Source of the DNA: Tatumella saanichensis
Lineage (GTDB): Bacteria; Pseudomonadota; Gammaproteobacteria; Enterobacterales; Enterobacteriaceae
Length of the DNA stretch: 64,000 bases
NCBI RefSeq assembly: GCF_000439375.1
Contig: NZ_ATMI01000003.1
Span: 1 to 64,000, forward strand
Direction of reading: 5' to 3'
Part shown: piece after piece, positions 18,911-29,470 of the stretch
Layout of the letters: every line of letters begins with the position of its first letter
How positions within the stretch are numbered: position 1 is the first letter of the stretch
Made by a program: the position numbers and the translations under genes
The notes under the pieces: generated by a model
Databases searched by the model: none
The model's input: the letters and a program-made list of their open reading frames with translations, nothing else
What the model was told of the DNA's origin: nothing

Positions 18911-20092
18911 ATGGAATTACGTAAATACCTGCTGCCGGGACTTGTTTCGGCCACTTTACTCAGCGGTTGTTCGCTATTCAGTGGCGAAGAAGACGCCGTT
19001 AAAATGGCCCCGTTGCCGAAAGTTGATAACCAGTTTACGCCAACCCAGGTATGGGAAAAATCGGTAGGTGATGGCGTCGGTGATTTTTACTCAAACCTGC
19101 ACCCGGCGTGGCAGGGTGATACCGTTTATGCGGCCGATCGCTACGGGATTGTTGAAGCGCTGGATGCGGCCACCGGGAAACAGAAATGGAAAGTCGATCT
19201 CTCCACCCGTACTGGCTTCTTCTCCTCGAACATTCCAGCACTGCTGTCCGGTGGGATCACCGTGGAAGGGGATATGCTGTATATCGGCAGCGAGCACGGC
19301 AAAGTGTTTGCTCTGAATAGCAAAGATGGCTCTATTGCTTGGCAGACTCAAGTTGCCGGTGAAGCACTCTCTCACCCGGTGGTCAGTGATGGCTTGGTAC
19401 TGATCCATACCAGTAATGGTATGTTCCAAGCACTTGACCAAACAACCGGTGCCAGCAAATGGGAAGTAAACCTGGATGTTCCGGCACTTTCTCTTCGCGG
19501 TGAATCTGCGCCAGCAGTGGCCTTTGGCGGCGCGATTGTTGGTGGCGATAACGGAACCGTTAGCGCGGTGATTATGAACCAGGGGCAGATGATTTGGCAG
19601 CAGCGTATTTCGCAGCCAAGCGGTGCCACGGAAATTGATCGCCTAAGTGATGTGGATACCTCGCCAGTGATCGTCAACGGTGTCGTCTATGCGTTGGCCT
19701 ATAACGGTGATCTCTCTGCCCTTGATCTGCGCTCTGGCCAGATCATGTGGAAACGGGAAATCGGCGGCGTGAAAAATCTGATTGTCGATAACGGCCACAT
19801 CTATGTGGTTGACCAGAATGATCGTGTAGTCGCTCTTAATACCGACGGTGGTGTTGAACTCTGGCGTCAGAGCGGGTTATTACACCGTAACCTGACCTCT
19901 CCGGTGCTTTACAACGGTTACCTGGTGATGGGGGATGGTGAAGGCTACCTGCACTGGATCAATACCGATGATGGCCGTTTTGTCGCTCAGCAGAAGGTGG
20001 ATACCTCTGGGTTCCAGACGCAGCCAGTGGTTGCCGGTGATAAGCTGGTGATCCAGGCGAAAGGCGGTGAAGTTTACGCGTTTACTCGCTAA
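18911..20092 (+). CDS. bamB: outer membrane assembly lipoprotein BamB
   Basis: BamB is the beta-propeller lipoprotein of the BAM complex that inserts beta-barrel proteins in the outer membrane. The 393 residues carry a lipoprotein signal with lipobox Cys at 20 (TLLSGCS) and repeated propeller blades such as VVEALDAATGKQKWKVDL and VFALNSKDGSIAWQ. Operon partner of yfgM; a strong terminator follows. Confidence 0.96.
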   Translation: MELRKYLLPGLVSATLLSGCSLFSGEEDAVKMAPLPKVDNQFTPTQVWEKSVGDGVGDFYSNLHPAWQGDTVYAADRYGIVEALDAATGKQKWKVDLSTRTGFFSSNIPALLSGGITVEGDMLYIGSEHGKVFALNSKDGSIAWQTQVAGEALSHPVVSDGLVLIHTSNGMFQALDQTTGASKWEVNLDVPALSLRGESAPAVAFGGAIVGGDNGTVSAVIMNQGQMIWQQRISQPSGATEIDRLSDVDTSPVIVNGVVYALAYNGDLSALDLRSGQIMWKREIGGVKNLIVDNGHIYVVDQNDRVVALNTDGGVELWRQSGLLHRNLTSPVLYNGYLVMGDGEGYLHWINTDDGRFVAQQKVDTSGFQTQPVVAGDKLVIQAKGGEVYAFTR

Positions 20093-20131
20093 TCACCTTT
20101 TGAAATAGCGAGACTTCGGTCGCGCAAAAGG

Positions 20132-20164
20132 CGGCCTCTGTGATGCAGAGGCCGTTTCGTTTTT
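20132..20164 (+). terminator. bamB terminator
   Basis: CGGCCTCTG (20132-20140) and CAGAGGCCG (20146-20154) form a perfect 9-bp stem around TGATG, followed by TTTCGTTTTT. Confidence 0.9.
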
Positions 20165-20264
20165 CTCCGGCCGGCAGATTTTCTCGGGAATAGCCTGAAC
20201 TCTGTATCAGGAATCGTTATAATCTCCTGATTCGGTCGTAAATTTTTAGTCATGAGGCTTTATT

Positions 20265-21752
20265 ATGGTACCTGTGGTCGCGCTGGTTGGACGTCCCAAC
20301 GTAGGAAAATCCACACTTTTTAACCGCTTAACACGCACACGCGATGCGCTGGTGGCGGATTTCCCTGGTCTGACACGTGATCGTAAATACGGGCGCGCAG
20401 AAGTTGAAGGCAGGGAGTACATCGTTATTGATACCGGGGGTATCGACGGCACCGAAGAAGGGGTCGAAACCCGTATGGCGACTCAGTCACTGATGGCTAT
20501 CGAAGAGGCCGATGTGGTGCTGTTTATGGTCGATGCCCGCGCGGGTGTTATGCCTGCAGATGAGCAAATTGCTCGTCACCTGCGTTCCCGTGAAAAACCG
20601 ACCTTCCTGGTGGCCAACAAAACCGACGGTATGGACCCGGATAATGCGGTGATTGATTTCTATTCATTGGGGATGGGAGAAATCCACCCGATCGCCGCCT
20701 CTCATGGCCGTGGTGTGACCCAGTTGCTGGAAACGGTACTTCTGCCGTGGATGGAAGAAGACGTCAGCGAGCCGTTAACCGAAGAACAAGAGAACGAAGC
20801 GTACTGGGCAGCTGTTGAAGCCGAAGAGCAGGATCTGATCCCAGAAGACGAAGAGGATGATTTTGACCCGACCACATTGCCGATCAAACTGGCGATTGTC
20901 GGCCGTCCAAATGTTGGGAAATCAACCCTGACCAACCGTATCCTCGGTGAAGATCGCGTGGTGGTCTACGACATGCCAGGTACTACCCGTGACAGCGTGT
21001 ATATTCCGATGGAGCGTGATGAGCGTGAATACGTGCTGATCGATACCGCTGGGGTACGTAAGCGCGGTAAAGTGCATGATGCGGTCGAAAAATTCTCGGT
21101 GATCAAAACCCTGCAGGCTATCGAAGATGCCAACGTGGTGTTGTTGGTGATCGATGCCCGTGAAGGGATTTCTGATCAAGACCTTTCACTGCTGGGCTTT
21201 ATCCTGAATAGTGGTCGTTCGCTGGTGATTGTGGTCAACAAATGGGACGGTCTGTCTCAGGAAATCAAAGAAGAAGTGAAAGAAGCCCTGGATTACCGTT
21301 TAGGCTTTATCGACTTTGCCCGTGTCCACTTTATCTCTGCACTGCATGGCAGTGGTGTCGGTAACCTGTTTGAATCCATTACAGAAGCCTATGACAGCTC
21401 TACCCGTCGAGTGAACACGTCACTGCTGACGCGTATCATGAAAATGGCGGAAGAAGATCACCAGCCACCGTTGGTGCGTGGTCGCCGTGTAAAATTGAAA
21501 TACGCCCATGCCGGGGGTTATAACCCGCCAATCGTGGTGATCCACGGTAACCAGGTGAAAGATCTGCCTGATTCCTACAAACGTTACCTGATGAACTACT
21601 TCCGTCGTTCATTGAACGTGATGGGGACGCCGATCCGCATTCAGTTTAAAGAGGGTGAGAACCCGTATGCAGGTAAACGTAACCTGCTGACCCCGACACA
21701 GCAGCGTAAACGTCAGCGTCTGATGTCGCACCTGAAGAAAAACAAGCGTTAA
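20265..21752 (+). CDS. der: ribosome assembly GTPase Der (EngA)
   Basis: Der is an essential GTPase with two tandem G domains that acts in 50S subunit maturation. The 495 residues show G1 motifs GRPNVGKS at 9-16 and again at about 210, with DTGG/DTAG switch motifs and NKTD and NKWD base-specificity motifs. An acidic linker separates the G domains and a C-terminal KH-like domain follows. In E. coli yfgJ lies between der and xseA; here a DinB-like gene does. Confidence 0.97.
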   Translation: MVPVVALVGRPNVGKSTLFNRLTRTRDALVADFPGLTRDRKYGRAEVEGREYIVIDTGGIDGTEEGVETRMATQSLMAIEEADVVLFMVDARAGVMPADEQIARHLRSREKPTFLVANKTDGMDPDNAVIDFYSLGMGEIHPIAASHGRGVTQLLETVLLPWMEEDVSEPLTEEQENEAYWAAVEAEEQDLIPEDEEDDFDPTTLPIKLAIVGRPNVGKSTLTNRILGEDRVVVYDMPGTTRDSVYIPMERDEREYVLIDTAGVRKRGKVHDAVEKFSVIKTLQAIEDANVVLLVIDAREGISDQDLSLLGFILNSGRSLVIVVNKWDGLSQEIKEEVKEALDYRLGFIDFARVHFISALHGSGVGNLFESITEAYDSSTRRVNTSLLTRIMKMAEEDHQPPLVRGRRVKLKYAHAGGYNPPIVVIHGNQVKDLPDSYKRYLMNYFRRSLNVMGTPIRIQFKEGENPYAGKRNLLTPTQQRKRQRLMSHLKKNKR

Positions 21753-21758
21753 GAGTAA

Positions 21759-21786
21759 AAGAGAGCTGATTTAGCTCTCTTTTTTA
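21759..21786 (+). terminator. der terminator
   Basis: AAGAGAGCT (21759-21767) and AGCTCTCTT (21773-21781) form a stem around GATTT, continuing into a run of T. The roughly 290 bases after it, up to 22073, hold no supported gene. Confidence 0.85.
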
Positions 21787-22073
21787 ATTTGGCTGAATGG
21801 AAAAAATCCGTTTTGACGCCACGACGGGGTTACCGTTTCGGCCAAGCCCTTTGTTCTGGGTGCATTTTGAAGCCGAGTAGCATAAGCAGTCCTACTGAGC
21901 TCACTGTATAGATTGTACCCTAAGAAGTGAAAACGGAGGGGGCAGTGGAATGTTTTATCGCAGTCAGGGATTATGTTGTTCATTACAGGTTCTCTTCAGT
22001 GCTGGAAGAGTGAAATAAGCAGTGCCATTTCTGAAATATCACAGAGGTGAGCGCCAACGGGAAATCATAAAAT

Positions 22074-22571
22074 ATGCTGGATAAAGGATCACTGCTCAGA
22101 TTATTCAGTTTTAAACGCTGGGCTGACACTGAAACACTTAACGTTGTACAAAAAATTGATGCCACCGTCAGTCCTCAGCAGCATCATCAAATGCTGCGCT
22201 TAATGAACCATATTTATGTGGTTGATATGATCTTCCGCGCCAACCTGACCGGACAAGATCACGGTTATACTGCGCTGAATACGCCGGAAACGCCCTCAGC
22301 GGAAACGTTGAAAGCTGCTCTACGCGACTGCGCCGACTGGTATCAGGGCTTTATCCGCGACTTGCCTGTGGACAGTGGGGAGCAGGTCATTAGCTTCCGT
22401 TTTGTTGATGGGGGGGACGGGCAGATGAGACTGATAGATATGCTGAACCATGTGCTTTTTCATGGGGCTTATCATCGCGGAGTCGTCGGATGGCTGATCT
22501 CCGGCTGCGGAGAAACCGCGCCGAAAGATGTACTCACCGTCTTTCTGCGTGACCATCAGGGCACAGAGTAA
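22074..22571 (+). CDS. DinB-family putative metal-dependent protein
   Basis: This is a 165-residue four-helix-bundle protein of the DinB/YfiT superfamily, whose members include bacillithiol- and mycothiol-dependent transferases and many of unknown function. The likely metal-binding histidines are H46 (LMNHIYVVD), H130 and H134 (HVLFHGAYHRG). Substrate is unknown. The start ATG at 22074 gives FSFKRWADTETL, typical for the family's first helix. It lies between der and the convergent xseA, where E. coli has yfgJ, and is followed directly by xseA in opposite orientation. Confidence 0.85.
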   Translation: MLDKGSLLRLFSFKRWADTETLNVVQKIDATVSPQQHHQMLRLMNHIYVVDMIFRANLTGQDHGYTALNTPETPSAETLKAALRDCADWYQGFIRDLPVDSGEQVISFRFVDGGDGQMRLIDMLNHVLFHGAYHRGVVGWLISGCGETAPKDVLTVFLRDHQGTE

Positions 22572-22603
22572 AGCCGTCACTGAGACCGCGACCGGGCGTG
22601 GAA

Positions 22604-23995
22604 CTATTCTCCGGGGCGGCCAGGGGATCTCGGTTTACGTTTTACTGTCTTTTGCTTAGTGACGGTGGTGATTTCACTCTCCACCCAGCCATCGCTGAGT
22701 CGAGTGCGCAGGGTTTCACCAGGGGTCACCTGGCTGGTCTGCTTAATCACCTCTCCGCTGCTGGCGGTGGTGACACTGAAGCCGCGTGCCAACGTGCCCA
22801 ATGGGCTGGCACTTTCCAGCCGTACCGCCAGGGTACCGAACTGGCGACGGGTGTCATTCAGGTGCTTTTCCATCGCCTGCTGTAGACGATAGCGGCTGTC
22901 ACTGAGGCGGCTGGCGCCCTGATAAATCAGTGACTGGGGCTGCTGACGCTGTAAACGGCGGTGTAGCTGTTCGATACTGACAGAGGCGCCTTGCAGGTGC
23001 TGCTGCATTGCCGACTGGAGTCGACGCTGCTGCTGTATCAGCAACGTCTGCTGACGAGCCAGTCGTAACTGTGGATGTTGTTGATTCAGGCGATGCTGCA
23101 GCTCAGTAAACTGCCTCTGACGGCGTGCCAGATAGTAATCCATCGCCATTTCCATCTGCTGCTGCTGTGACAATAACTGACGCAGTAATTCAGCTTGATT
23201 ACGGCTCACCAATTCCGCCGCCGCGGAAGGGGTTGGCGCACGCAAGTCGGCGACAAAATCACAGATGGTAATATCGGTTTCATGACCCACTGCACTGACC
23301 ACCGGAATACGGCTGGCGTAGACCGCGCGGGCCACCCGCTCATCATTAAAGCACCACAGGTCTTCCAACGAACCACCGCCACGGCCAACGATCAGCACAT
23401 CACACTCTTGGCGCTGGTTGGCTAACTGAATGGCCCGGACAATGGCGGGTGCCGCTTCATTACCCTGCACCGCTGTTGGATAAATCACTACCGGCAGTGA
23501 AGGGTCACGGCGGTTTAATACCTGCAGAATATCATGCAGCGCCGCGCCGCTGGCTGAGGTCACCACTCCCACCTGACAGGCAGGAGAGGGCAGTGGTTGT
23601 TTATGCTGGGCGGCAAACAGCCCTTCTGCTTCAAGACGGGTTTTCAGTTCAAGAAACTGCTGCTGCAACAGGCCTTCACCGGCTGGCTGCATACTTTCGA
23701 TGATCAGCTGATAATCGCCGCGGGGCTCATAGAGTGCCACGCTAGCACGCACTAGTACCTGCTGGCCGTTTTCCGGACGGAAGCTGACCCGCTGGTTATT
23801 GCCGCGAAACATGGCACTGCGCACCTGGGCATTGTCATCTTTCAGGGTAAAGTACCAGTGGCCGGAAGCAGGGCGGGTAAAGTTCGAGATTTCAGCGGTC
23901 AGCCAGATGCGTCCCATCTCATGTTCCAGCAAACGGCGGACCGTTGCGTTCAGCCGGCTGACTGAGAAAATTTTAGTGTTTTCGTCATGCAACAT
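22604..23995 (-). CDS. xseA: exodeoxyribonuclease VII large subunit
   Basis: XseA with XseB degrades single-stranded DNA from both ends. The 463 residues carry the N-terminal OB-fold ([17 protein letters not shown], then [13 protein letters not shown]), the catalytic region with [18 protein letters not shown] and [25 protein letters not shown], and a long glutamine-rich coiled coil (about 270-380). It is divergent from guaB across about 150 bases, as in E. coli. It is slightly longer than E. coli XseA (456). Confidence 0.96.
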   Translation of the reverse strand: MLHDENTKIFSVSRLNATVRRLLEHEMGRIWLTAEISNFTRPASGHWYFTLKDDNAQVRSAMFRGNNQRVSFRPENGQQVLVRASVALYEPRGDYQLIIESMQPAGEGLLQQQFLELKTRLEAEGLFAAQHKQPLPSPACQVGVVTSASGAALHDILQVLNRRDPSLPVVIYPTAVQGNEAAPAIVRAIQLANQRQECDVLIVGRGGGSLEDLWCFNDERVARAVYASRIPVVSAVGHETDITICDFVADLRAPTPSAAAELVSRNQAELLRQLLSQQQQMEMAMDYYLARRQRQFTELQHRLNQQHPQLRLARQQTLLIQQQRRLQSAMQQHLQGASVSIEQLHRRLQRQQPQSLIYQGASRLSDSRYRLQQAMEKHLNDTRRQFGTLAVRLESASPLGTLARGFSVTTASSGEVIKQTSQVTPGETLRTRLSDGWVESEITTVTKQKTVKRKPRSPGRPGE

Positions 23996-24086
23996 GTGAT
24001 GGAGATCAAATAGTAAATCAGCGGGTTAATTAATCGATACTACATTGCCTGAACAGAGGATCAAGAGTTTTTGTAAAAAAAGCTGG

Positions 24087-24112
24087 AGGCAATCGATTAC
24101 CCCCTGTATAAT
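24087..24112 (+). promoter_or_regulatory. guaBA promoter with PurR-type box
   Basis: AGGCAATCGATTACCC (24087-24102) is an imperfect PurR operator, keeping the central CAA-CG-TT pattern. A consensus -10 TATAAT follows at 24107-24112. The box therefore covers the -35 region, so PurR would repress guaBA when purines are plentiful. E. coli guaBA has an equivalent site; the -35 hexamer itself is poor. Confidence 0.6.
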
Positions 24113-24152
24113 GCCGCGGCAATATTTTATCACTTCAGGTCGGGATATTGCT

Positions 24153-25619
24153 ATGCTACGAATCATTAAAGAAGCCCTCACATTTGACGATGTTTTACTC
24201 GTTCCTGCACATTCCACCGTGCTGCCAAATACCGCAGAACTTGCTACAAAACTGACAAAAAACATTCGCTTAAACATTCCGATGGTTTCCGCCGCAATGG
24301 ACACCGTGACCGAAGCCCGTTTGGCGATTGCGCTGGCACAGGAAGGTGGCCTTGGCTTTATTCATAAAAATATGCCGATCGAGCGTCAAGCAGACGAAGT
24401 GCGTAAAGTTAAGAAATATGAAACTGGCGTAGTGTCTGAACCTCAGACTGTCCTGCCAACCACTACCCTGGCAGATGTTAAGCGTCTGACCGAAATCAAT
24501 GGTTTCGCCGGTTATCCAGTGGTTAACGCTAGTAACGAACTAGTTGGTATTATTACCGGCCGTGATGTGCGTTTTGTCACCGACATGACCCTGCCGGTTT
24601 CTGCGGTGATGACACCAAAAGAGCGCTTAGTGACAGTCAAAGAAGGCGAGTCCCGCGACGTGGTTCTGCAGAAAATGCATGAAAAACGTATCGAAAAAGC
24701 GCTGGTGGTCGACGATGCCTTCCATCTGACCGGTATGATCACCGTTAAAGATTTCCAGAAAGCCGAACGTAAACCTAATGCCTGTAAAGATGCTAAAGGC
24801 CGTTTACGTGTTGGTGCGGCAGTCGGTGCCGGTGCCGGTAACGAAGAGCGTGTCGATGCGCTGGTTGCCGCCGGTGTTGATGTCCTGCTGATCGACTCCT
24901 CACACGGTCATTCAGAAGGTGTTTTGCAACGTATTCGTGAAACCCGTGCTAAATACCCAGACTTGGAAATCATCGGCGGTAACGTCGCCACCGCCAACGG
25001 TGCCAAAGCACTGGCTGATGCCGGTGTCAGTGCTGTTAAAGTCGGTATCGGCCCTGGCTCTATCTGTACTACCCGTATCGTTACCGGTGTCGGTGTGCCA
25101 CAGATTTCGGCAGTAGCAGATGCTGTTGATGCGCTGGAAGGCACAGGTATTCCAGTTATTGCTGACGGCGGTATCCGTTTCTCTGGTGATATTGCCAAAG
25201 CCATTGTGGCCGGTGCCTCCTGTGTGATGGTTGGTTCAATGCTGGCCGGTACTGAAGAATCGCCGGGTGAAATCGAACTTTACCAAGGCCGTTCGTTCAA
25301 GTCTTACCGTGGTATGGGTTCACTGGGTGCGATGTCAAAGGGGTCTTCCGACCGTTACTTCCAGACCGACAACGCCGCTGACAAACTGGTACCGGAAGGT
25401 ATCGAAGGTCGTGTGGCCTACAAAGGTCGTCTGAAAGAAATCATCCATCAGCAGATGGGTGGCCTGCGCTCCTGCATGGGTCTGACCGGTTGTCAGACTA
25501 TCGATGACCTGCGCACCAAAGCGGAATTTGTCCGTATCAGCGGCGCGGGCATCCACGAAAGTCACGTACATGATGTGACCATCACCAAAGAAGCGCCAAA
25601 CTATCGCACAGGCTCTTAA
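24153..25619 (+). CDS. guaB: inosine-5'-monophosphate dehydrogenase
   Basis: GuaB oxidises IMP to XMP with NAD+, the committed step to GMP. ATG 24153 ([21 protein letters not shown]) gives 488 residues, the E. coli length; an upstream in-frame ATG at 24045 would add 36 unmatched residues. A TIM barrel is interrupted by two CBS domains (about 93-205). The catalytic C305 is in [12 protein letters not shown] terminator-like hairpin lies between it and guaA. Confidence 0.97.
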   Translation: MLRIIKEALTFDDVLLVPAHSTVLPNTAELATKLTKNIRLNIPMVSAAMDTVTEARLAIALAQEGGLGFIHKNMPIERQADEVRKVKKYETGVVSEPQTVLPTTTLADVKRLTEINGFAGYPVVNASNELVGIITGRDVRFVTDMTLPVSAVMTPKERLVTVKEGESRDVVLQKMHEKRIEKALVVDDAFHLTGMITVKDFQKAERKPNACKDAKGRLRVGAAVGAGAGNEERVDALVAAGVDVLLIDSSHGHSEGVLQRIRETRAKYPDLEIIGGNVATANGAKALADAGVSAVKVGIGPGSICTTRIVTGVGVPQISAVADAVDALEGTGIPVIADGGIRFSGDIAKAIVAGASCVMVGSMLAGTEESPGEIELYQGRSFKSYRGMGSLGAMSKGSSDRYFQTDNAADKLVPEGIEGRVAYKGRLKEIIHQQMGGLRSCMGLTGCQTIDDLRTKAEFVRISGAGIHESHVHDVTITKEAPNYRTGS

Positions 25620-25635
25620 TTTCACCTGAATCCTC

Positions 25636-25660
25636 ACGCCCGGTCACACCGGGCGTTTTT
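25636..25660 (+). terminator. hairpin between guaB and guaA
   Basis: ACGCCCGGT (25636-25644) and ACCGGGCGT (25648-25656) form a perfect stem with a CAC loop, then TTTT. It lies inside the guaBA operon, so it probably reduces guaA relative to guaB. Confidence 0.75.
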
Positions 25661-25689
25661 AGTAAATTTATTGCCCGGAAAAAACTGCA

Positions 25690-27270
25690 ATGACGACGGA
25701 AAATATTCATAAACATCGTATTCTGATCCTCGATTTCGGATCGCAGTACACACAGCTGGTGGCACGCCGTGTTCGTGAGCTGGGTGTTTACTGTGAACTT
25801 TGGGCCTGGGATGTGACCGAAGAACAGATCCGCCAGTTTAATCCAAACGGCATTATCCTTTCCGGTGGCCCGGAAAGTACCACCGAACACGACAGCCCGC
25901 GTGCTCCAGACTATGTGTTTAACGCTGGCGTACCGGTACTGGGTGTCTGCTACGGTATGCAGACCATGGCGATGCAGCTGGGTGGTCAGGTTCAGGGATC
26001 GACCGAGCGTGAATTTGGTTTTGCACAGGTTGCGGTTAAATCTGAGAGTGCGCTGGTCAAAGGGATCCAAGACAGCCTTGACGCCGCAGGCGTTCCGCAG
26101 CTGGATGTGTGGATGAGCCACGGCGATAAAGTCACTGCTATCCCGCAGGGCTTTGTTACCGTCGCCAGCACCGAAACCTGCCCGTTTGCCATTATGGCTA
26201 ACGAGGAAAAACGTTTCTACGGTGTGCAGTTCCACCCAGAAGTCACCCATACCCGTCAGGGCATGGAATTGCTGAAGCGCTTTGTGATCGATATCTGTGA
26301 CTGTGAAGCGTTGTGGACCCCGGCAAAAATTATCGATGATGCGGTCGCCCGTCTCAGCGAGCAGGTTGGTGACGACCAGGTGATCCTCGGTCTGTCCGGC
26401 GGTGTAGACTCCTCTGTCACAGCGCTGTTACTGCACCGTGCGATCGGTTCTCGTCTGACCTGCGTATTTGTCGATAACGGTCTGTTACGTCTCAACGAAG
26501 CAGAGCAGGTAATGGAAATGTTCGGTGACCAGTTCGGTCTGAACATTGTGCATGTTAATGCCGAAAACCGTTTCCTGGATGCTCTGGCGGGTATCGACGA
26601 GCCAGAAGCCAAACGTAAAACCATTGGCCGTGTATTCGTTGAAGTGTTTGACGAAGAAGCGCTTAAACTGGACAACGTAAAATGGTTGGCTCAGGGGACT
26701 ATCTATCCGGACGTTATCGAATCTGCCGCTTCGGCGACCGGTAAAGCGCACGTGATCAAATCACACCACAACGTGGGCGGCTTACCAAAAGAGATGAAGA
26801 TGGGGCTGGTTGAACCGCTGAAAGAGCTGTTCAAAGATGAAGTCCGTAAAATCGGTCTGGAACTGGGCCTGCCTTACGACATGCTGTACCGTCACCCATT
26901 CCCAGGACCAGGCTTAGGTGTCCGTGTACTGGGTGAAGTGAAGAAAGAGTACTGCGACCTGCTGCGTCGTGCAGATGCGATCTTTATCGAAGAACTGCAT
27001 AAAGCCGACCTGTATAACAAAGTCAGCCAAGCCTTCACCGTGTTCCTGCCGGTACGTTCGGTAGGTGTCATGGGCGATGGCCGTAAGTACGACTGGGTTG
27101 TTTCCCTACGCGCAGTCGAAACCATCGACTTTATGACCGCACATTGGGCACATCTGCCGTATGACTTCCTTGGCCGCGTCTCCAACCGCATCATCAATGA
27201 AATCGACGGTATCTCCCGTGTTGTCTATGACATCAGCGGCAAGCCACCGGCAACCATTGAGTGGGAATGA
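25690..27270 (+). CDS. guaA: GMP synthase (glutamine-hydrolysing)
   Basis: GuaA converts XMP to GMP using ATP and glutamine. The 526 residues have an N-terminal class I glutamine amidotransferase (nucleophile C86 in GVCYGMQ, with the histidine and glutamate in FHPEVTH), then an ATP pyrophosphatase with P-loop LSGGVDSS at about 235, and the dimerisation domain ending KPPATIEWE. It is the last core gene before the accessory region. Confidence 0.97.
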   Translation: MTTENIHKHRILILDFGSQYTQLVARRVRELGVYCELWAWDVTEEQIRQFNPNGIILSGGPESTTEHDSPRAPDYVFNAGVPVLGVCYGMQTMAMQLGGQVQGSTEREFGFAQVAVKSESALVKGIQDSLDAAGVPQLDVWMSHGDKVTAIPQGFVTVASTETCPFAIMANEEKRFYGVQFHPEVTHTRQGMELLKRFVIDICDCEALWTPAKIIDDAVARLSEQVGDDQVILGLSGGVDSSVTALLLHRAIGSRLTCVFVDNGLLRLNEAEQVMEMFGDQFGLNIVHVNAENRFLDALAGIDEPEAKRKTIGRVFVEVFDEEALKLDNVKWLAQGTIYPDVIESAASATGKAHVIKSHHNVGGLPKEMKMGLVEPLKELFKDEVRKIGLELGLPYDMLYRHPFPGPGLGVRVLGEVKKEYCDLLRRADAIFIEELHKADLYNKVSQAFTVFLPVRSVGVMGDGRKYDWVVSLRAVETIDFMTAHWAHLPYDFLGRVSNRIINEIDGISRVVYDISGKPPATIEWE

Positions 27271-27317
27271 TTTAACGCCTGGCAACAGCCTGCACAGTTA
27301 AGCAATAAAACACTCTA

Positions 27318-27342
27318 AGCCCGCGTCACTGCGGGCTTTTTT
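27318..27342 (+). terminator. guaA terminator
   Basis: AGCCCGC (27318-27324) and GCGGGCT (27331-27337) around GTCACT, followed by a run of T. It marks the right edge of the conserved block. Confidence 0.88.
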
Positions 27343-27392
27343 GTTTTTGTGTCTGGCACTTTCTGGCAATCTTCTGCATTGCCAAGCACCGT

Positions 27393-28447
27393 GACTTTGT
27401 TGAATAAATCGAACTTTTTCCTAATGGAAGGATCAGATCTTCCATCATCCCGATAACGCAGGCAGTACAGTGGCAAAGCAGAAGTTCAGAATCACTAACT
27501 GGAAGGCCTACAACAAAGCCCTTATCGAGCGTGGTTCCCTCACTTTTTGGCTTGATGAAGAGGTTGTTCAGGCATTGTATGAGCCAGCAAAGCCCACATC
27601 ACGTGGGCGACCTCCGCGCTATTCTGACCTCGCCATCACCACCGTCCTGGTAATTAAACGCGTATTCCGTCTGACCCTACGGGCCGCTCAGGGATTTATT
27701 GATTTCATTTCTGCCCTGATGAACGTTCCGTTGCGTTGTCCGGATTACACCTGCGTCAGTAAACGGGCAACTTCGGTTAATATCAGCTTTAAAACGCCCA
27801 CCCGGGGTGAGATATCTTATCTGGTGATTGATTCCACAGGGCTTAACGTCTTCAGTAAAGGCGAATGGAAAGTTAAAAAACACGGTAAAGAGCACCGCCG
27901 TATCTGGCGTAAGCTGCATTTGGCTGTGGATGCCAAAACACATGAAATTATCTGTGCTGACCTGTCGCTGAACAACGTTACAGACTCAGAGGCCTTCCCT
28001 GGACTCATCCGGCAAAGCCACCGGAAAATCAGGTGCGCCGCTGCAGACGGCACTTACGATACCCGGTAATGTCACGATGAACTGCGGCGTAAAAATATCT
28101 GCGAGCTCATCCCTCCCCGGAAGGGTGCGGGTTACTGGCCTGTTGAATATGCAGACCGAGATCGTGCTGTTGCGGATCAGCGCCTGAGCAGGAGCAATAT
28201 ACGATGGAAATGGACAACGGAATATCACCGTCGGCCAATAGCGGAAACCGCGATGGACCGGGTAAAGCAGTTGTTGGGTTGTTCACTGCTCCTGCGTACC
28301 TACGACGCTCAGGTAGCAGAGGCTATGGTCATGGTGCGGGCGCTGAACAAAATGACAAAGGCCGGAATGCCTGAAAGCGTGCGCATTGCATAAAATACAA
28401 CCTGCTGCGGGGAAGCCCAGCCAAAATCTGATTTATTCAACAAAGTC
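27393..28447 (+). mobile_element. IS903-like element (IS5 family)
   Basis: The element is 1055 bp, bounded by perfect 18-bp inverted repeats: GACTTTGTTGAATAAATC at 27393-27410 and its complement at 28430-28447. IS903 is 1057 bp with an 18-bp repeat differing at one base. It carries one transposase gene. The 9 bases outside each end (AAGCACCGT and CTTTTGAGG) do not match, so there is no target duplication. The right end runs straight into an IS1 fragment. A deletion or recombination has therefore replaced one flank. Confidence 0.93.
27470..28393 (+). pseudogene. IS903-like transposase with one in-frame stop
   Basis: This is an IS5-family DDE transposase beginning MAKQKFRITNWKAYNKALI and matching IS903 TnpA along its whole length of 307 codons. 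One codon is TAA (28067-28069) just after YDTR, where IS903 has tyrosine (YDTRYCHD). Past it the same frame continues with ELRRK, IPPRKGAGYWPVEY, and the C-terminal AETAMDRVKQLLGC to a natural stop at 28391. The first 199 codons contain the first catalytic Asp (VIDSTGL) and DGTYDTR. The catalytic Glu lies in AETAM after the stop, so the truncated product should be inactive. Confidence 0.9.
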
Positions 28448-28693
28448 CTTTTGAGGTAGTGGTCTGGATGACGGATGGCTGGCCGTTGTATGAGTCATGC
28501 CTGAAGGATAAATTTCACGTTATCAGCAAGCGCTACACACAAAGAATTGAGCAGCATAACTTGGATCTCAGGCAGCATCTGGCAAGGCTAGGAAGGAAGT
28601 CTCTGTCATTTTCAAAAATCAGTTGAACTGCATGAAAAAGTTATCGGGTACTACATGACAATAAATCACTATCAATAAATTGGAGTCATTACC
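28448..28693 (+). mobile_element. IS1-type right-end fragment
   Basis: About 246 bases match the 3' half of IS1 insB, reading rightward: [13 protein letters not shown], then [21 protein letters not shown] run of five A (28614-28618) shifts the frame; removing one A restores [14 protein letters not shown] to the natural end HYQ. The segment ends at 28693 with an IS1-type inverted repeat (28671-28693). Its left side is cut by the IS903-like element. It is inverted relative to the IS1 copy at 33143-33903. Confidence 0.9.
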
Positions 28694-28803
28694 CAGTTCA
28701 CGTTACATTCATTGCGCAGAGAATAATGTGTCCGCAGACCCGGACACTGATGTTGTTACCTGCATGTCCTGAAGCCGCACTTTCAGAGGTGCGGCCTGAG
28801 TTG

Positions 28804-29379
28804 CTATGAAGCTTTCCTGTTTCGGAATGCAGCCACTTTCATGCGATTGCCGCAGGTGGCCATGCTGCACCAGCGCCGGCGATGGGATTTACTCAGATCG
28901 TGAAAGAGTAAAATGCAGTTATGGGCTTCACACTGCCGCACGTATTTGAACTTTTCATCCGTGACCAGCTTCACAAGCGCATCGGCTATGGGCCAGAGGA
29001 GGCCTGCTGGGCTGCCAGCACTTGAACAAACATCCACACGATAGCGTTGTGTATCCTGCTCCCATTTCAGCCGCGTTTCAGGGCACCCTGTCTCAAGAAT
29101 TCGGTTAATCACCGTCAGGTCTGACTCACTGGACTTCATGGCAGCATGCACGACCGCGCGAGCTGCACCGCGCAGCTGGCGGGCCTCCTCGAGTAACCCA
29201 AGCGGAGCCATAGTTCCTTTCGGCACAAGGCCCACAGTTTGCAACCAGTCGATAACGCTCAGAGCGTCATCAAAGCAATCATGCCGGTCTTCGCCCGTCC
29301 CGTATTCACTGTTGATGAAGTCCAGCGCGAGATTATCGGCCAGGAAGAGAGGGGGGGAAGAAAGATTTTTGATTTCCAT
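28804..29379 (-). CDS. CGNR zinc-finger transcriptional regulator
   Basis: The protein has an N-terminal ABATE-type ligand/stress domain (about 10-130; LALDFINSEYG) and a C-terminal CGNR zinc finger, with cysteines in RQCEAHNC and in SHRRRWCSMATCGNRMK. Such proteins are putative one-component regulators, often next to genes they control. ATG 29379 is preferred because an AGGTG-like site precedes it; a GTG at 29385 would add two residues. It is divergent from the hydrolase remnant across a region with four GTAACC/GGTTAC half-sites. Target and signal are unknown. Confidence 0.85.
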   Translation of the reverse strand: MEIKNLSSPPLFLADNLALDFINSEYGTGEDRHDCFDDALSVIDWLQTVGLVPKGTMAPLGLLEEARQLRGAARAVVHAAMKSSESDLTVINRILETGCPETRLKWEQDTQRYRVDVCSSAGSPAGLLWPIADALVKLVTDEKFKYVRQCEAHNCILLFHDLSKSHRRRWCSMATCGNRMKVAAFRNRKAS

Positions 29380-29387
29380 ATACACCT

Positions 29388-29459
29388 GTAACCCATTAAA
29401 TAATTTTGACAGGTTACCGGAATTTTATGTAACCTTCAATTCGGTATTTTAATGGTTAC
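29388..29459. promoter_or_regulatory. divergent promoter region with four GTAACC/GGTTAC half-sites
   Basis: Half-sites are GTAACC at 29388-29393, GGTTAC at 29412-29417, GTAACC at 29429-29434 and GGTTAC at 29454-29459. They alternate in orientation, making two inverted pairs with start-to-start spacings of 24 and 25 bases, 17 bases apart. They fill the gap between the CGNR regulator and the hydrolase remnant. Most likely they are binding sites for the CGNR regulator; that is inference. Confidence 0.6.
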
Positions 29460-29470
29460 TCGGGATTGCT

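Noticed and set aside
21771-21983. 70-codon minus-strand ORF after der
   Set aside because: It includes the der terminator stem, has no ribosome site and no recognisable domain; most likely chance.
27384-28456. target-site duplication of the IS903-like element
   Set aside because: The 9-base flanks AAGCACCGT and CTTTTGAGG do not match; the right flank is IS1 sequence.
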